A stretch of DNA of 64,000 nt from positions 4,593,001 to 4,657,000 of the forward strand of contig NC_134679.1 of assembly GCF_024713945.1 (NCBI RefSeq). Direction: 5' to 3'. The position numbers and the translations under genes are program-made. Numbering within the stretch: the stretch's first letter is position 1; each line of letters starts with the position of its first letter. This document shows, piece by piece, positions 1 to 17,211 of the stretch. This DNA comes from Dermatophagoides farinae (taxonomy: Eukaryota; Arthropoda; Arachnida; Sarcoptiformes; Pyroglyphidae). Under the pieces are notes generated by a model. The model did not search any database, was not told where the DNA came from, and worked only from the letters and a program-made list of their open reading frames with translations.

Positions 1-90
1 CGGTACCAATTTATTGAATTGTTCAGCCGAAATCGGAACATTTGCATCCAATGGGATGGCAAATTTATATCTACCACTGCCGCTATTCAT
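1..90 (-). CDS. N-terminal 30 codons of an unidentified protein (cut by window edge)
   Basis: The reverse strand has an ATG at 88-90 followed by 30 open codons running to the left edge. The peptide begins MNSGSGRYKFAIPLDANVP and continues ISAEQFNKLVP. The composition is ordinary, not repeat-derived, and the ATG has A-rich flanks, so I read it as the start of a real gene. A possible donor (TTG followed by GTACCG) lies at the very edge, so the exon may end there. I do not recognise the family. The gene lies downstream of PHTF on the same strand. Confidence 0.45.
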   Translation of the reverse strand, partial: MNSGSGRYKFAIPLDANVPISAEQFNKLVP

Positions 91-466
91 TATTGATTAT
101 GATTCAAAAAAAAATTCATTTTTTGATCAACAAAAAAAAGCATAAATCGGCCAGCTGATTGAAGACGTGGAAAAAAATTGTAAATTTTGTAAGATTCAAA
201 ATTAATAGCACCATCTGGTGCAAAATACCAAACGAATTCAATGATAAATTCAAAATTATTTTGAGCTCATTTTTTTTATTTTTAATTCATAAAAATCTTT
301 TCAACAATTCAACAAAAAAAATAGACTTGATTCTTTTCAATTCAAACCATGATCACATAAAATAAATTGTACGACAATCACAATTAGTTATTTGTTAGTG
401 TAATTAACTAGCTTGGTAAAAGTTGGTGGTGTGGTTTGGAACAATATCACAAAACGGAAAATGTGT
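91..466. other. Spacer between PHTF 3' end and the left-edge gene
   Basis: AT-rich spacer with A and T runs. By position it should hold the PHTF 3' UTR and the promoter of the left-edge gene. No coding signal is convincing; the short plus-strand open frame inside it has a biased, AT-driven composition. Confidence 0.5.
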
Positions 467-3674
<3,208 letters not shown>

Positions 3675-4918
3675 GATTGTTTATTATACCAAAACATTTG
3701 CACCGACAATAATTCAGTTGATGAATGGCATTATACGATCTAAAAATGACAACAAAATTCAAATGATTAATTTAGAGAAAACATTTTTTTTTATCAGTAT
3801 GAAGAAAAAATAGAAATTTTTTCTATTTTGTCATATAAATTACGAAGATTCCGACGACGACGGTGGTGATGGAAATAAGCAAAAAAAAAGAGTTGTTGAA
3901 ATCGATCAAAAAAGGCAGGACTTTCGATTTCGTCAATCACCACGCACACATACACACACACAAACACATGTCATCGAATGGCAAGATTCACCACCAATCA
4001 CCAATCACCGCCACTTTTTTTTGTAAAGCTATTTTTATTTCAATCAATATATATAAAACAAAAATCCAGTAATTGAGGACAAGATCAAGTTCAGATCAGT
4101 TGTCTCTTTTCATTTTTTGTTTAGACAAGTAATATATATTGGATTGGATTTTAATGTTATTGCAACATAAAAATACACACAAAGACACATGTGGATTTAG
4201 TGTCGAAATAAAATGCATATATAAGATATGAGACCAAAAGTGAAAAACAAATTCCAATGATCCATACATCGATCCAAGTGACTGCAACTTTGATTTTCTT
4301 CTTTACATTACCTGTGCTTGTGTAATGTTTCAAATTTGCAATGGCGAAAATTTTTTTTTTGCAGACAAACACACACACACACAAAAACATTTATATATCA
4401 TTGCTATCAAAAATATTCGAATCGAATGATTCGAATTGGCAATGATGATGATGATAATGATTATGATTATGATGAAGAAGGGAATTGGATATGAATTAAA
4501 TATAGTAAAAGATGACAAATCACAATACGAAAAAAAAATAAATAATAAATCACTCCGGATTTACACAGACGACAGATTCGAATGTCACAAACAATTTAAC
4601 ATTGACCTAATCGAATGAAATTGAAATATATATTCAGCAATATTCTTGGTCAATAAAAATTGATAATGATTTCGAAATCGACTCACACACTCACACATGA
4701 AGGTGATGAAAAAATTGAGTTCAAGTTTGTCAAAATTGGTAAAGAATTTTTACAAAAAGTGAAAAGTACACAAATGTTTATAGACAAACTTACCAGTAAA
4801 GATGAAAATGGAAAAAATGACAAATTTTTCACAGATTACAGAATTACTGAATTAATTTGATGAATATAGAAAAAAATAACAATTCTTGTTCAAATCATTC
4901 ACTGTATGAATATGTGAA

Positions 4919-4945
4919 TGTGTGTGTGTGTGTGTGTGTGTGTGT
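4919..4945. repeat. (TG)n dinucleotide microsatellite
   Basis: Uninterrupted TG repeat of about 13 units in the PHTF-Argonaute spacer. A second TG array of similar length is at 7044-7066. Confidence 0.95.
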
Positions 4946-5952
4946 TATGATGATAATATTTTATCGACGTCATTCTCCACATTTATGTTTGATTTTTTTT
5001 TTTTGTTCACCACTCACACCGAAAAATTTTTCTTTTTCCAAACACAAACATATTCGACGTTCAATTTTGTCATATCCATATATATTACATACAAGCTGTA
5101 TGAATGGCTTGATGTTGTCCTTGTAAAATAGAAGCTAAAAATATCATGATCATCATGATCATCATTGAATAGCCGAATTTTCATTCAACACGGACACAGA
5201 ATATATATAGGCTGGTAGTATATTGAAAAGTAGTGTGCCGTGTTCATGCGTTATGAGTTGTGTGTGAATAATTTTTTTTTGTTCATTTTGATTCATTCAT
5301 CGAAAAAAAAATTCTTGCTCTTGTTATTTGAAATTTCATTTTTCATAAAAAAATCGAATGTTTCATTGTTTATTTTCGAAAAAAAAACAAATTGCCATTA
5401 TCATTGATATGGTTGAAAAAATGTAGCGTTTTTTTTTTATTTACCCGATTGATTTTGATTGAATGTTGTTGTTGTTGTTGACGTTGTTGAATGTTGTGAT
5501 TCGTTTTCGATGCAATCAATTGATAATGGATTTTTGGACAATAATCTGCCAAAAAATATACATTCGAATTATAAAATTTTACACTTTTTAAAACGGAAAT
5601 CAAAAAAAAAAAAAATGACATACGTCTTTTTGTGTCAGTAGCGACATCTTTCGAAGATTGTCTTCAACTATTTGAAAGTTTGAATAATAAATTTTTTTTT
5701 TCACTTTCATGTGACCAGAAAGGAAAGAATGGAAAGAAAAATTGGGTCATAGACACATATGACTTATCAATAGATTTTTGAATAGCCTTGAATATGTTTC
5801 AAAAACAAACCCAAAACTATATTGACCGGATGCTTGGTTGGTTTGATCAATAATGTTTAAGAAATAGTAAAATGGGAAAAAAAACAACCAGATGTGAATG
5901 TGCGTTGTGTATACCTAGAAAAAAAAATCCTTGAAACATAAATCTGGCCTTG

Positions 5953-5970
5953 ATCATCATGCATGATGAT
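5953..5970. repeat. 18-bp perfect palindrome
   Basis: ATCATCATGCATGATGAT equals its own reverse complement. It is built from the CAT/ATG trinucleotides that pervade this genome, so it may be chance. It lies in the spacer upstream of Argonaute. Confidence 0.8.
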
Positions 5971-8426
5971 TGTAGGAACTCTAATTTGTATTTTCAAGAG
6001 TTAAGAGAGGTCCGACATTCGATTTCAATTTTCTTTTATACACAGGTTAGATTTTTTTTTTTTTTAGCTATAGCCTTGATTTTTGACGACGAATTCCATG
6101 GAACGTGAAATCCAAGTGACTAATATATTGTGTTTGTGATTCATGTTCACATTGACATCCAATGGAATTATACAATGTGAAAAATCAAAACTGGCTTTAA
6201 TTTAAAACGAGGGGTGTTTGTCGGGTTGGGTATTTTTTTTTGTTATATAAAAATTCACTATGTCAAATTTTGGTAACACAACTATTTTTTTTTTCTCTAT
6301 TGATTTCTTTGCCGTTACTATTCTTGTTGATTTTTTTTTTGTTTAATTTATTTGATAGTAGCATTATTAATGTTGAAATAAATACGCATGCTCATTATAA
6401 ACCAAGATTCATAGAAGTAGCACATTTAAAAGTAAAAAAAAAAAAATGGCGGCCATTTTGATTCATTAATAAAATGGATTCACAACCACTTGATCAATTG
6501 CTGTGCTACTCTCATCATCAATATTTTATTAGCGTGTGAAAAAGTAGCAGCATAACTATTGCCATTGCCACTGCCACTTTTATTTATATATAGCTAACTA
6601 TATATATATTTGTATATGCTGCTTGGCTTTGTCGTTAGATTTTTTTTGCTCATTTTTTTTTTTTTTTTGTTAATACATTTTGAATATATTTGGAAAGACA
6701 AAAAAAAAACTAGGCGTCATATTTGTAAATTTTCATTTGGAAAGGGGCGCCACCATCTTTCATTGGTGAAAAAATTTTGATTTTTTCTCTTAAGAAGACT
6801 TCATGCTCATCATCATCATCATCAATCGTATACAACTAATGAAATTGAAATGAACAAACCAATTGTATGAGCTGCAGCACAGCTCGAACTTTTTACATAT
6901 CACTATGGGCTATCCAAAAAAAAAAAAAACTATACAGCCAACAACAACACAACCAGATCAATGCTGTTTGTATGTGTGAGTATTGTGTTGTACAGGAACA
7001 ATAATTCCTGGTTGTAAATTTGAGTGGATTCAAGTGTGGTTTTTGTGTGTGTGTGTGTGTGTGTGTATGGCTGATTATTGTATTGTCGTTGTGTCATCAA
7101 AATTTTTGTTTCATCTGGCCAAAATATATCAACATAAAATAAAATAAAAAAAAATTGAGCCTTTGGGCCCAGTATTTGTTACGTTGACTTTTTATTTAGA
7201 AAAAAATTAAACAACCACATTCACTTATTGATAATTGAATGTTTTATTCAAGATCATCATTATCATCATCATTGAAGCGACTAAATTTTCCTATTTTGTT
7301 TACTCGGGCTCGACTATATTTTTTGTGTGTGTGTGTGTTCCATATAAATGGATCTTTGTGTGTGTGTAATTGTGTTTGAGGTATGTGGGTGTATTATGAT
7401 GGATGAAATCCTATTTATACATTTATTTTCATAGGGATTGTATCAAGCCTCATTTTAATTATTAATCCCAACGATCAAATCACCACTTTACGACAATTTT
7501 GTGTGTGTGTACGTGTGTGCTTTAGTTAATTTGTTGTTGGGTTGGTTTGTGTGACTTGAAGAATCAATTTTGTTTTCTTTTTGTCGGAATTTCAATAGTC
7601 AAATCGTCAAATCATCCACACTAAAACACAAATAATTATACACCGATTAAACATCAATTATTGTTTATTGTGCCCTTTCCCTCTAATTCTTGGCCAAAAA
7701 AAAAATACGAATATTTAGTCAAATAACACAACATTCATAAATTACAAGTCGTCAACCAATCAAACATATTAATGTCTAATCGATAATCAAATCCGAAATA
7801 AGAATTTTTCAAACTATAGTAGAATAAATTGCCAAAGATAGACACAACTTTCGAATTTTTATTGTCTACGTTTTTAACTGGTCTAGTTTATTTCTTTCTT
7901 TTTATTGAATGATTTTTTGTTTGTTCTGGTCTTTTTCAGAAAAATAAATCAAGTCTTCCCCTTTTCACAATCATGAATAACCTAATATCGTCGAATCAAT
8001 CAATCGTTCTAAGTCAAAATCGAACCTACGAATCATAAATATAGATGCTCTGATTTTATTTACCATCATCCATTTATTTCCACATTGAATACATTCATCA
8101 TAATCTCATCGACTTTTTATAACCGAATATTACGACGATAATCTAATCCACAAATAAAAAAAAATACCTAGAATATTCTCTTTCTTTTTGCATGTCTATA
8201 TATATATAGAATTTACACAATTCCATCTATTTGAATTTAATTTCGATTTTCATTCCCTTTCATTTGTGAAACAATTGAATCATCTGATACATAAAAAAAA
8301 TTGTTGATAAAATTAATCAGTGCTTGCTTTGATTGTCCAGACAAAAAGAATTATATGTGATTCTTAAAGAAGCATTCTTGTTTTTGTTCACAAATAATTG
8401 TATCAACTTTTATAATTCCGGATTAA

Positions 8427-8735
8427 ATCCGTACGTTTCAACAAAAATCATTCAACACGGCTTTCGCACATTTAAACGGTATATCGACGAGTGCAGTCGT
8501 CTTTGACGATATTTTTTCTACATCGATACCATCGGCTGCTTGTGCCGCTGCTGCTGCTATAACCGGATTGTCGCCATCGATTGCTGCTGTTGCCACCGGA
8601 GGACCACCACCATCACAGCCACTGCCGCCACCACCAATTGGCTCGAGCTCGTCATCATCGTCAACATCAACATACTCGCCGCCATTATTATCAAACCAAA
8701 TTCAGCAGCACCCAAAACAGACAATTGTGCCCAAC
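8427..8735 (+). other. Open frame in phase with Argonaute, upstream of its first ATG
   Basis: The Argonaute frame stays open back to a TAA at 8424-8426, for 103 codons without any ATG. Its translation is Ala/Pro/Ser-rich (for example GGPPPSQPLPPPPIG), which resembles Argonaute N-terminal leaders. It may be coding sequence continued from an upstream exon that carries the real start. Otherwise it is 5' UTR and translation starts at 8736. Possible acceptors include GTGCAG at about 8496; none has a strong pyrimidine tract. Confidence 0.4.
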
Positions 8736-12059
<3,324 letters not shown>

Positions 12060-13703
12060 ACGATTTTAACTAAAGATAATTGGCGAATACTTAATAATGA
12101 CCAGAATTAAAATCCGAAAGAACCGAAAATATTAATTTTTTCTAATCATCATGACCATCAAACATTATATTCACTATCATATCTTCATTTCACATTTGAC
12201 AACCACTACAACCGTGCCCTGCACACACACACACACCTACCTATTAATGGTCATCACATTTGTAGAAAACAAAGCAGCTATATATAAAATATTTTATTTG
12301 CTTACGAATCTCATCAAATCTATGCATGCAAGCATGAACACAATCGTCTTTATTTTCGCATTCATCTAATCAGACATCAAACACCAGTCCACAACCACCA
12401 CCGTCCGTGCTCCATAAAGAAGGAAATGAATACTATTTCGAAATGAGTCAAAAAGAAAAATCAACAATTTTTAATTGTTTAATTTAAAATGATAATTATT
12501 GGATGAATTTTCTGTCATTGACGAAAATCTAACCTCACTACGTATCATATATAATATTCTTGATGCTGATTTTTCATCTGATGAATTTTCAATAATTTAC
12601 TTATATCCTCATAATTCATATTTTATCAACTTCTGATGATAAGGATAATATCTGATTCTGCAATCAATTACATACAACAAAAAAAAATATTGGCTTTCCT
12701 CATATCTTTCAAATTTTTGCTGTCCGAATTTTTTTTTTCAATCAATCAATCGTCCAGAACAATAACACACTCGTCGACACACATGTTACATTTAAATATT
12801 TTTAAGTAGATGCATTTAGTCAATTTTTTTTACGTCCACTTATTCGCTACAAATAAATTTTTCATCTTGTCTTGTGTTTTAAAATCTTCAATTATTTATC
12901 ATGTTTGACAATAATAATTTCATTGATCTTCTGTTCATTATTACCCAAACAATTCACGCTCTGACACAACATGCTCTTGTTTTTCCCAAATCTCATTATA
13001 ACTAATTTTTACATCATCATTGTTTCTTTTTATTGAGCTATCAAAGTTATTTGAATTTTTTTTTCTTATTCTAATCAAGAACATCAATTTTGCCATTTAC
13101 ATTTGTGTTTGTGTTTATTGAGAAGATATATATATTTCATAGATAATTCATATGCCATTTTTTTCGACCACCATGATTCGAATCAATGAAATCATCGCAT
13201 ATCATAAAAGTTGTTCTTAAGTCATCGATTCTAACCAGAGATAGACCAGGGACACAAATAAGTCGACCTGAATTATTGTTTCGAATTTTGTTGTCGAAGA
13301 TTTCGGATTTGTGTATATCTATGATCCATATCTTTCCGGTATACATGCATACACACACACACACACACACATGAATAAACATACCACTCATGCACAAAGA
13401 CATTTGATTGTCTGTCTCAAACAATCTATAATAAAATGATTTTAAAAAGTTCAGAAAAATAACGGAAGCCACATACACACACACACACACAACACAGATA
13501 CACGATTACATACAATTGTTCCAAACAATGGATATTTTCTCTATCCTTATCAAGAACATTCAAAATATTAATTATTTTAATCTAAAATTTCAGCACCTTA
13601 TTCGATAATTATAATAATTGAAAACGAATAAAAATATTTTTCATTTCATTTTTTATTTTGATGAATTTTTATGTTACTATTTTCAATGTGCATACAACAA
13701 GAT
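12060..13703. other. Convergent 3' region between Argonaute and CHID1
   Basis: About 1.6 kb of AT-rich sequence that should carry the Argonaute 3' UTR and, at its right end, the CHID1 3' UTR. It contains (AC)n at 13351-13371 and shorter CA runs near 12220 and 13480. No gene is supported. One minus-strand open frame at 13137-13490 is partly CA-derived. Confidence 0.5.
13351..13371. repeat. (AC)n dinucleotide microsatellite
   Basis: About ten AC units, in the Argonaute-CHID1 intergenic region. Confidence 0.95.
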
Positions 13704-15097
13704 TCATAGAATATCATAGAAATAATCTAATCCTTGACCGAGTTCCCATATGGATAATCCGGTGCCCATTTTTATTGCCAATTCGATACGTTTTCGTATG
13801 GAATATAAAGTCGGATAAAATACACGATTACGACCAGAAGATTCTCTGTACATTTTTTCATTATTAAATTAAAAAATGTTTAATTCAAAAAAAAAAAACA
13901 ATGACAACTTACTTGTATTCAAAATAATGTTCAGCTGATGATTCATCCCAGAGAATTTTTGGTCGGTGTTTGTTCAAAATTTCTATGTATCGTGTGCCAA
14001 GAATTGGTCCTCCACCAGTGATTGAATAATCATTACCATAGAAATTTAATCCGATTAGAATTTTTTTTAGTACTGGACTTGTATCTTTTGGTGCTAAAAG
14101 TCGAATACATTTTTGTATCCAATTCAGTGGACTATTAGGACCCGGTCTTGATGGATCAGAATAATCATATGTCATAACGGAAAATCCCTGAATATATGGT
14201 GCTAGACGTTCAATGTCATCTTTTTGGAATGTGCTAAGAGAATCGCCATAATAAATGGGAGGTGGGACGGCAATATGAAGCTCAAGATTTGATAGCGACA
14301 GCGCGTCAGTAATCCATTCAAACATTCGTGCAAGATCTAATCGATGTTGACCGGCATATGCCCGCCATATCTCTATCACATAACCATCGAATTCATATTT
14401 TCGTGCAAGATCTGCTAAATGTCGACCAATTTGTCGTGCTAATGAAGAATCGGTGATCAATTGTAAATACTGTGAATGGGTCATCCGTTCAAAAAGAACA
14501 CGTGGTACAATTTTGATTCGATCGTTTTCAGTGCGTAATTCTTGCATCCATCCATAATCAATATCATGTTTTCCTTCGACAATAATATCATTTTCCTCTT
14601 TATTCAATCGGGCTTGAAGCCATACGGGTGAAATATGAGTGAATTTTTGCGCAAACAATTTAGCAATATCGTAACCATGTGAATTCCACTGTGAAATCAG
14701 ATAGATTTTTTTAAACGGATTGAATCAAAAGATTAAAAAACAATACATACAGGCGTCACGTAGGCCAGAACGGTTCCGTTGAAATTTTTTGTTTGTCGTC
14801 CATTAAGACTATAGGATTGATGTTCGCGTATAATATCTTTTGGTTTGACATTCGAAACGACCAATGATCGTTCCTGTACAGTCTCCAGTACTGGTGGATT
14901 TGGTTCAATTGGCTGCCGATAAATTAGAAATATTCAACATCATCAATAATGTCTTTTTTGAGAAAAATCGGAAATACCTGATGTGTTTTTGAGGGGCGAC
15001 GATCAGATCGGCTTAATGTTGATTGTCCGAATCTGGGTGTAATTATTAACAATAACAAAGACAATAGAATAAATGATCGGTTACTTTCGGAAACCAT
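13704..15097 (-). CDS. CHID1: Chitinase domain-containing protein 1 (CHID1/SI-CLP), GH18 pseudoenzyme
   Basis: Exons: 15097-14978, 14912-14751, 14688-13913 and 13845-13704, giving 399 aa (human about 393). An in-frame ATG at 15130 would add 11 residues, but the inner start gives a cleaner signal peptide (hydrophobic [12 protein letters not shown]), so I chose it. Landmarks are VLAYVTP joined to [82 protein letters not shown] and the C-terminal [15 protein letters not shown]. The GH18 active-site motif DxxDxDxE is degenerate: FDGYVIEIW has Trp where the catalytic Glu should be. The family is a secreted or lysosomal saccharide-binding protein with no chitinase activity, and the same is inferred here. 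It is divergent from the V-ATPase D gene. Confidence 0.95.
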
Positions 15098-15544
15098 GTG
15101 TTTATCACCACGTAGCCAATGGATTATCATGGCTACAGCATAAATAATTCAACGATACTTTAATTATTGAACCAATTATCAATATTGATAATTTTGTTCT
15201 ATTTGTTGTTTCCAGTTCTCAAGTTTCTTTCAATGACAATCAAATAACAAACGACCTGGTGTCATAACAACAGTACGATTCTCATTTATTATATATTGCA
15301 AACAGATTCAATGAGTTTTAACGATCAATAATCGATAAATAATAATAATAATAATAATAATAATAGACGAATTTAAATAAATCCAATATATATCTAAAAA
15401 AATTAATAATTACCTATTTAAACATTTAAGACTATTTTAGTAGAAATAGATAAACTTGATCATTAAAAGGCTCATCTTTTTTGTTTATTTTTTGGCTGTT
15501 CGAGTAAAAAAAAATTTGTCATTTATGACAATTAAAAGAACAAA
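15098..15544. promoter_or_regulatory. Shared promoter interval, CHID1 / V-ATPase subunit D
   Basis: Only 447 bp separates the two divergent start codons (414 bp if CHID1 starts at 15130). Both promoters must lie here or inside the 5' UTRs. An (AAT)n array at 15338-15365 lies in the middle. I see no clear TATA box. Confidence 0.5.
15338..15365. repeat. (AAT)n trinucleotide microsatellite
   Basis: About nine AAT units between the divergent CHID1 and V-ATPase D genes. Confidence 0.95.
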
Positions 15545-16294
15545 ATGAGCTCCAAAGATCGTATTAATATTTTTCCATCACGAATGGCCCTAACAACGAT
15601 GAAAGGTCGTTTGAAAGGAGCACAAAAAGGTCATTCTTTACTGAAGAAAAAAGCCGATGCATTACAAATTCGATTCCGAAGTATATTGAAAAAAATCATC
15701 GAAGCAAAAAATCTGATGGGAAATGTAATGCGTGAAGCATCTTTCAGCTTGGCCGAAGCTAAATTCACTGTCGGTAGTGATTTTAATCACATCATCCTGC
15801 AGAATGTAACGAACGCACAGTTCAAAGTTCGATGTAAAAAAGATAATGTTGCCGGAGTGAATCTACCAATTTTTGAAACTTTTCAAAATAGTAGCGATGC
15901 AAATGAATTTGCTGGCTTGGCTCGTGGTGGACAACAATTGACGAAAATCAAGAAAAACTATGCCAACGCGATTAAACTATTGGTTGAATTGGCGTCATTA
16001 CAAACTAGTTTCATTACATTGGACGAAGTAATCAAGATAACAAATCGACGTGTGAATGCATTGGAATATGTTGTCATCCCTCGTTTCGATCGAACGATCA
16101 ATTATATTATTTCGGAATTGGACGAAATGGAACGAGAAGAATTTTATCGTCTAAAAAAGATACAGGAAAAAAAGAAAAAAATTCGAGCAGCTCATGAAGC
16201 TGAAATTCGTTTATTGAAAGATAAAATGGGTGATCAATTTAAGGAACCCGCCAATATTCTCGAAGATGAACATGACGAAGATTTGCTTTTCTGA
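15545..16294 (+). CDS. ATP6V1D: V-type H+-ATPase subunit D (V1 central stalk), single exon
   Basis: Uninterrupted 249-aa frame, matching the usual family length (human 247). The N-terminus [20 protein letters not shown] and the following [13 protein letters not shown] are the conserved first helix. The central part includes RREASFS-like [13 protein letters not shown], and the C-terminal coiled coil contains [13 protein letters not shown] and [17 protein letters not shown]. Subunit D forms the rotor shaft in the V1 sector and couples ATP hydrolysis to proton pumping across endomembranes. The start has an AACAAA context. An AATAAA at about 16450 is a candidate poly(A) signal. No intron is needed, which is unusual among its multi-exon neighbours. 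Confidence 0.97.
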   Translation: MSSKDRINIFPSRMALTTMKGRLKGAQKGHSLLKKKADALQIRFRSILKKIIEAKNLMGNVMREASFSLAEAKFTVGSDFNHIILQNVTNAQFKVRCKKDNVAGVNLPIFETFQNSSDANEFAGLARGGQQLTKIKKNYANAIKLLVELASLQTSFITLDEVIKITNRRVNALEYVVIPRFDRTINYIISELDEMEREEFYRLKKIQEKKKKIRAAHEAEIRLLKDKMGDQFKEPANILEDEHDEDLLF

Positions 16295-16697
16295 TAATTT
16301 GCATAATTTCCAGGTTATTATTGTTTGTTTATTCTAAATACTGAGTATTGTATTATTGTATTTATTATCCAAATATGTTCTTGGTTTTTTAATCTTCCAC
16401 TATTGATTGCTTTAGTTGGTCAGTATTACTTTTTTCTTAGTTGTCGAGCTAAAAATAAAATTTTTGCATTGTTTGTGTGTTTATAACGATTGTCGGGGCT
16501 CGATTGATTAACAATGATTTTTACCTTCAAATCAAAATGAAACTGAATTCAAATTTAAAATTATCCTGAATGGACGTACTTTATGAACAGATGATTTCCA
16601 CGTGTTTTTGAGTTTTCATTGATTTCAATTTTTTAAATTGTTTATTTTTATTTTATTCTAACATCATCGTTTTTGATTTATTTTAAATCAAAACAAA
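16295..16697. other. Spacer between V-ATPase D and LLPH
   Basis: 403 bp containing the V-ATPase D 3' UTR and the LLPH promoter. No other feature is visible. Confidence 0.5.
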
Positions 16698-17051
16698 ATG
16701 GCCAAAAGTATTCGTAGTAAACAGAAACGAAAAATGCGTGCCATTAAACGTGTTCGATATGGACAAAAAGAATTGAAACGTTTGGTTGAAATGGTAAAGA
16801 AATCCGAACAGAATGAAAAACAAGCACAAGAAGAAATGCAAGCGATTGCTGTAAAAAAATTCCAAATAGATGTGGACGAAAACCCGAACCAAAATTCTGA
16901 TTACATTTCAATGGAAACTGATCAAAATGAACGTGATAAGAAAACTTTGCTAAACAAATTCGGACAATATCCTGACTGGATGAATGGACGTCGATTAAAG
17001 CGACAAAAAACGTTGGTGAAAAAATTGAAGAAAAAAAGATCCAAAGTTTAG
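16698..17051 (+). CDS. LLPH: LLP homolog (LLPH), nucleolar ribosome-biogenesis factor
   Basis: A 117-aa, strongly basic protein (human 129 aa). It starts MAKSIRSKQKRKMRAIKR, the family signature, and keeps the C-terminal block KKTLLNKFGQYPDWMNGRR followed by a Lys/Arg-rich tail. LLPH proteins (also called learning-associated protein homologues) are nucleolar and associate with pre-60S particles. Single exon. Only 160 bp separates its stop from the RPAP1 start. Confidence 0.9.
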   Translation: MAKSIRSKQKRKMRAIKRVRYGQKELKRLVEMVKKSEQNEKQAQEEMQAIAVKKFQIDVDENPNQNSDYISMETDQNERDKKTLLNKFGQYPDWMNGRRLKRQKTLVKKLKKKRSKV

Positions 17052-17211
17052 ATTTTTATTTTTGTAATATAATCTTATGATTTATACGAACAATAAAAAA
17101 AATAATAATAAAACATTCTTGAATTCTAATCACTTTATTCATGAACGGTCATTGCGATTTTGTTATCATCGAATTTGAACTCGTGAGAATTTGAATTCAA
17201 CAAAATAAACA

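Larger units (their letters stand above)
3675..8426. other. Gene-poor spacer between PHTF and Argonaute (divergent)
   Basis: About 4.7 kb separates the start codons of two divergent genes. It holds (TG)n at 4919-4945 and 7044-7066, several poly-A/T runs and scattered GAT/CAT repeats. It must contain both promoters and probably non-coding 5' exons of the Argonaute gene. I see no coding exon I can support; short open frames here are low-complexity. Confidence 0.55.

Noticed and set aside
13137-13490. Minus-strand open frame of 117 codons between Argonaute and CHID1
   Set aside because: Part of it translates a CA repeat (CVCVCV). The rest has an ordinary composition but matches no family I know and shows no partner exon. 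I would need transcript support.
17179-17186. CGTGAGAA (CSL-like) just upstream of RPAP1
   Set aside because: A single match to a degenerate 8-mer beside a housekeeping gene; chance is the simplest explanation.
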